DNA from: Pseudomonadota bacterium
Lineage (GTDB): Bacteria; Pseudomonadota; Alphaproteobacteria; Sphingomonadales; Sphingomonadaceae
DNA: 6,664 nt
NCBI GenBank assembly: GCA_023390675.1
Contig: JAEWCK010000378.1
Location: 1 to 6,664 of the forward strand
Reading direction: 5' to 3'
Part shown: piece after piece, positions 5,471 through 6,664 of the stretch
Position numbering within the stretch: the stretch's first letter is position 1
Layout: each line of letters begins with the position of its first letter
Translations under genes and position numbers: made by a program
Notes under the pieces: generated by a model
Database searches by the model: none
Seen by the model: the letters and a program-made list of their open reading frames with translations, nothing else
What the model was told of the DNA's origin: nothing

Positions 5471-5862
5471 CCAGCATGACGCCCTTCCTGATGTTCCAGC
5501 ACGGCAAGGCCAGGCAAGCGCTCGATTTCTATGTCGAACACGTCCCCGGCAGCCGCATCGAATCGTGCCAGCTGTTCGGCCCTGAGGGGCCGGGGCCCGA
5601 GGGCACGATTCTCCGCGCCCTGGTCTCGATCGCGGGCCAGCAAGTGATGGTGCACGACAGCTTCATCGTGCACGGCTTCGATTTCACTCCGTCCTGGTCC
5701 TTCTTCCTCGACGTGGCCGACCGCGCCGAGTTCGACCGGCTGTTCGGCACGCTGTCCGAAGGCGGCGGGGTGCTGATGCCGCCCGACAATTACGGCTGGA
5801 GCACCCGCTTCGGCTGGTTGAACGACAGGTTCGGCGTCTCGTGGCAGGTCAATCTCGCATGA
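5467..5862 (+). CDS. PhnB-like VOC (glyoxalase/bleomycin-resistance superfamily) protein
   Basis: This 131-residue cytoplasmic protein belongs to the PhnB-like branch of the vicinal oxygen chelate superfamily. Family landmarks are TPFLMFQHGKARQALDFYVEHVPGSRI (5-31), the GPEGTILRALVSIAGQQVMVHD stretch (43-64), FTPSWSFFLDV (73-83), the EFDRLFGTLSEGG segment (88-100) and the C-terminal FGWLNDRFGVSWQV (115-128). Many members have no known reaction, and I assign none. The ATG overlaps the regulator stop as ATGA (5467-5470). GGGAG near 5455 provides a Shine-Dalgarno inside the upstream gene, so translation is probably coupled. A second in-frame ATG at 5476 is possible. Confidence 0.85.
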   Translation: MTSMTPFLMFQHGKARQALDFYVEHVPGSRIESCQLFGPEGPGPEGTILRALVSIAGQQVMVHDSFIVHGFDFTPSWSFFLDVADRAEFDRLFGTLSEGGGVLMPPDNYGWSTRFGWLNDRFGVSWQVNLA

Positions 5863-6305
5863 GCGCGCCTGCGATCGTCATCGTCCGCCGCGAGCTGGCC
5901 GCGAGTCCCGAGCGCGTCTTCGACGCCTGGCTCGATCCGGAGCAGGCCGCGCGCTTCCTCTTCGCCACACCCGAGGGCGAGATCGTCCGCTGCGACATCG
6001 ACGCGCAGGTCGGCGGACGCTTCCTGATCGTCGATCGCCGCGCCGACGGCGATGCCGAGCATCACGGCCGCTTCGAGGCGATCGAGCGTCCGCACCGCCT
6101 CGCCTTCCTGTTCCGCGGGCCGGGAACCACCGAAGAGGAATGGTCGCGCGTGACGATCGACATCGCGCCAGCGCCCGACGGCTGCACGCTCAGCCTCACC
6201 CATGAAATCCCGCCCGAATGGGCATCCTGGGCCGAGCCCGTCCGCCAGGGCTGGACGATGATCCTCGAGACGCTCGCGCGCAAATTGGAGACGATGAATG
6301 GCTGA
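5859..6305 (+). CDS. AHSA1/SRPBCC-domain protein, first of two
   Basis: This 148-residue protein has the START-like SRPBCC fold of the AHSA1 type, which forms a hydrophobic pocket for a small ligand. The opening VRRELAASPERVFDAWLDPEQAARFLFATPEG (9-40), the central IDAQVGGRFLIVDRR (47-61), HGRFEAIERPHRLAFLF (69-85) and the closing RQGWTMILETLARKLE (129-144) are all typical. The closing GW-x2-xL signature lies in the C-terminal helix that caps the pocket. The ligand and the cellular role are unknown. The ATG overlaps the stop of the VOC gene as ATGA (5859-5862). It is an ancient or divergent paralogue of the next gene, sharing the fold but little sequence. Confidence 0.86.
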   Translation: MSAPAIVIVRRELAASPERVFDAWLDPEQAARFLFATPEGEIVRCDIDAQVGGRFLIVDRRADGDAEHHGRFEAIERPHRLAFLFRGPGTTEEEWSRVTIDIAPAPDGCTLSLTHEIPPEWASWAEPVRQGWTMILETLARKLETMNG

Positions 6306-6664
6306 CACGATCACTGCGCAGATGCTGCGCTTCGAGCGCGACCTTGCCGCGCCCGTCGAGACCGTCTGGCAATATCTGGTCGACCCCGATCTGCGCGCGC
6401 GCTGGTTCATGGGCGGCCCGACCGAGCCGCGCGAAGGCGGCAAGCTCGGCCTCACCTTCAACCATCAGGACCTGTCCGACGACGACGTGCCCAATCCCGA
6501 GCGTTATGCGAAGAACCAGGGCAAGGCCTGGGCCGAGACGATCACCCGGATCGATCCGCCGCGCCTGCTCGCCTTCACCTGGGACAATGGCGACGCCGGC
6601 GAAGTGACGATCGAGCTCGCTGAGGCCGGCGCAGACCGCACGCGCCTCGTCCTCACGCATAGCG
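6298..6664 (+). CDS. AHSA1/SRPBCC-domain protein, second of two, cut by the right window edge
   Basis: The first 122 residues are visible. RFERDLAAPVETVWQYLVDPDLRARWFMGGP (11-41), REGGKLGLTF (45-54), WAETITRIDPPRLLAFTW (78-95), GEVTIELAEAG (101-111) and TRLVLTHS (115-122) follow the SRPBCC/AHSA1 pattern. An insertion around 56-76 rich in Asp, Pro and Lys separates two central strands. The C-terminal helix expected for the fold lies beyond the window. The ATG at 6298 is eight bases into the end of the upstream gene, and GGAG at 6287-6290 lies seven bases before it, which supports this start. The overlap indicates co-expression with the first AHSA1 gene. The function is not known. Confidence 0.85.
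   Translation, partial: MADTITAQMLRFERDLAAPVETVWQYLVDPDLRARWFMGGPTEPREGGKLGLTFNHQDLSDDDVPNPERYAKNQGKAWAETITRIDPPRLLAFTWDNGDAGEVTIELAEAGADRTRLVLTHS

Noticed and set aside
5816..5823. GGTTGAAC inside the VOC gene as a third operator half-site
   Set aside because: It lacks the opposing TCAACC arm and simply encodes the conserved W-L-N residues.
5790..6461. Minus-strand open frame of 223 codons over the AHSA1 genes
   Set aside because: It is antisense to two genes with clear AHSA1 patterns and crosses their junction, with no recognisable domain.

Overview
The window is GC-rich, tightly packed bacterial DNA with coding density close to 100 percent. Strongly GC-biased codon use, a branched-chain 2-oxoacid dehydrogenase E2 gene, and the YCII, PhnB-like and AHSA1 families together suggest an alphaproteobacterium, most likely of the Sphingomonadales. 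That placement is inferred from gene style and not proven by any marker. I see no rRNA, tRNA, CRISPR array, insertion sequence or phage gene.

Region 1 (93-3132, plus strand) is a tight four-gene run: the lipoylated E2 core of the branched-chain 2-oxoacid dehydrogenase complex (bkdB-like), a four-helix MAPEG-family membrane protein, a PP2C-type protein phosphatase and a small YCII-family protein. Gaps are 1, 32 and 4 bases, so co-transcription is likely. At the extreme left edge a strong Shine-Dalgarno and ATG on the minus strand suggest a divergent gene that is almost entirely outside the window.

Region 2 (3129-4076, minus strand) is a 315-residue protein of unknown function with three N-terminal membrane segments and a long soluble tail. 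Its stop codon and that of the YCII gene interlock tail-to-tail in the palindrome CTAG.

Region 3 (4194-5084, plus) is a RarD/EamA-family permease, divergent from the gene of region 2 across a 117-base intergenic stretch.

Region 4 (5082-6664, plus) is an ArsR-type regulator followed by a PhnB-like VOC protein and two different AHSA1/SRPBCC-domain proteins. The last three genes are joined by overlapping start/stop codons, and the final one runs off the right edge. In front of the regulator are two inverted repeats with identical TCAACC-N4-GGTTGA arms. A plausible -35 lies in the first and a plausible -10 lies in or against the second. The second repeat is a perfect 18-bp palindrome that contains the regulator's own ATG. 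This looks like an autoregulated operon and is the most structured non-coding signal in the window.

I found no convincing wholly new system. The observations most worth following are the twin-operator, possibly leaderless ArsR promoter and the PP2C phosphatase placed in the same run as a BCKDH subunit.
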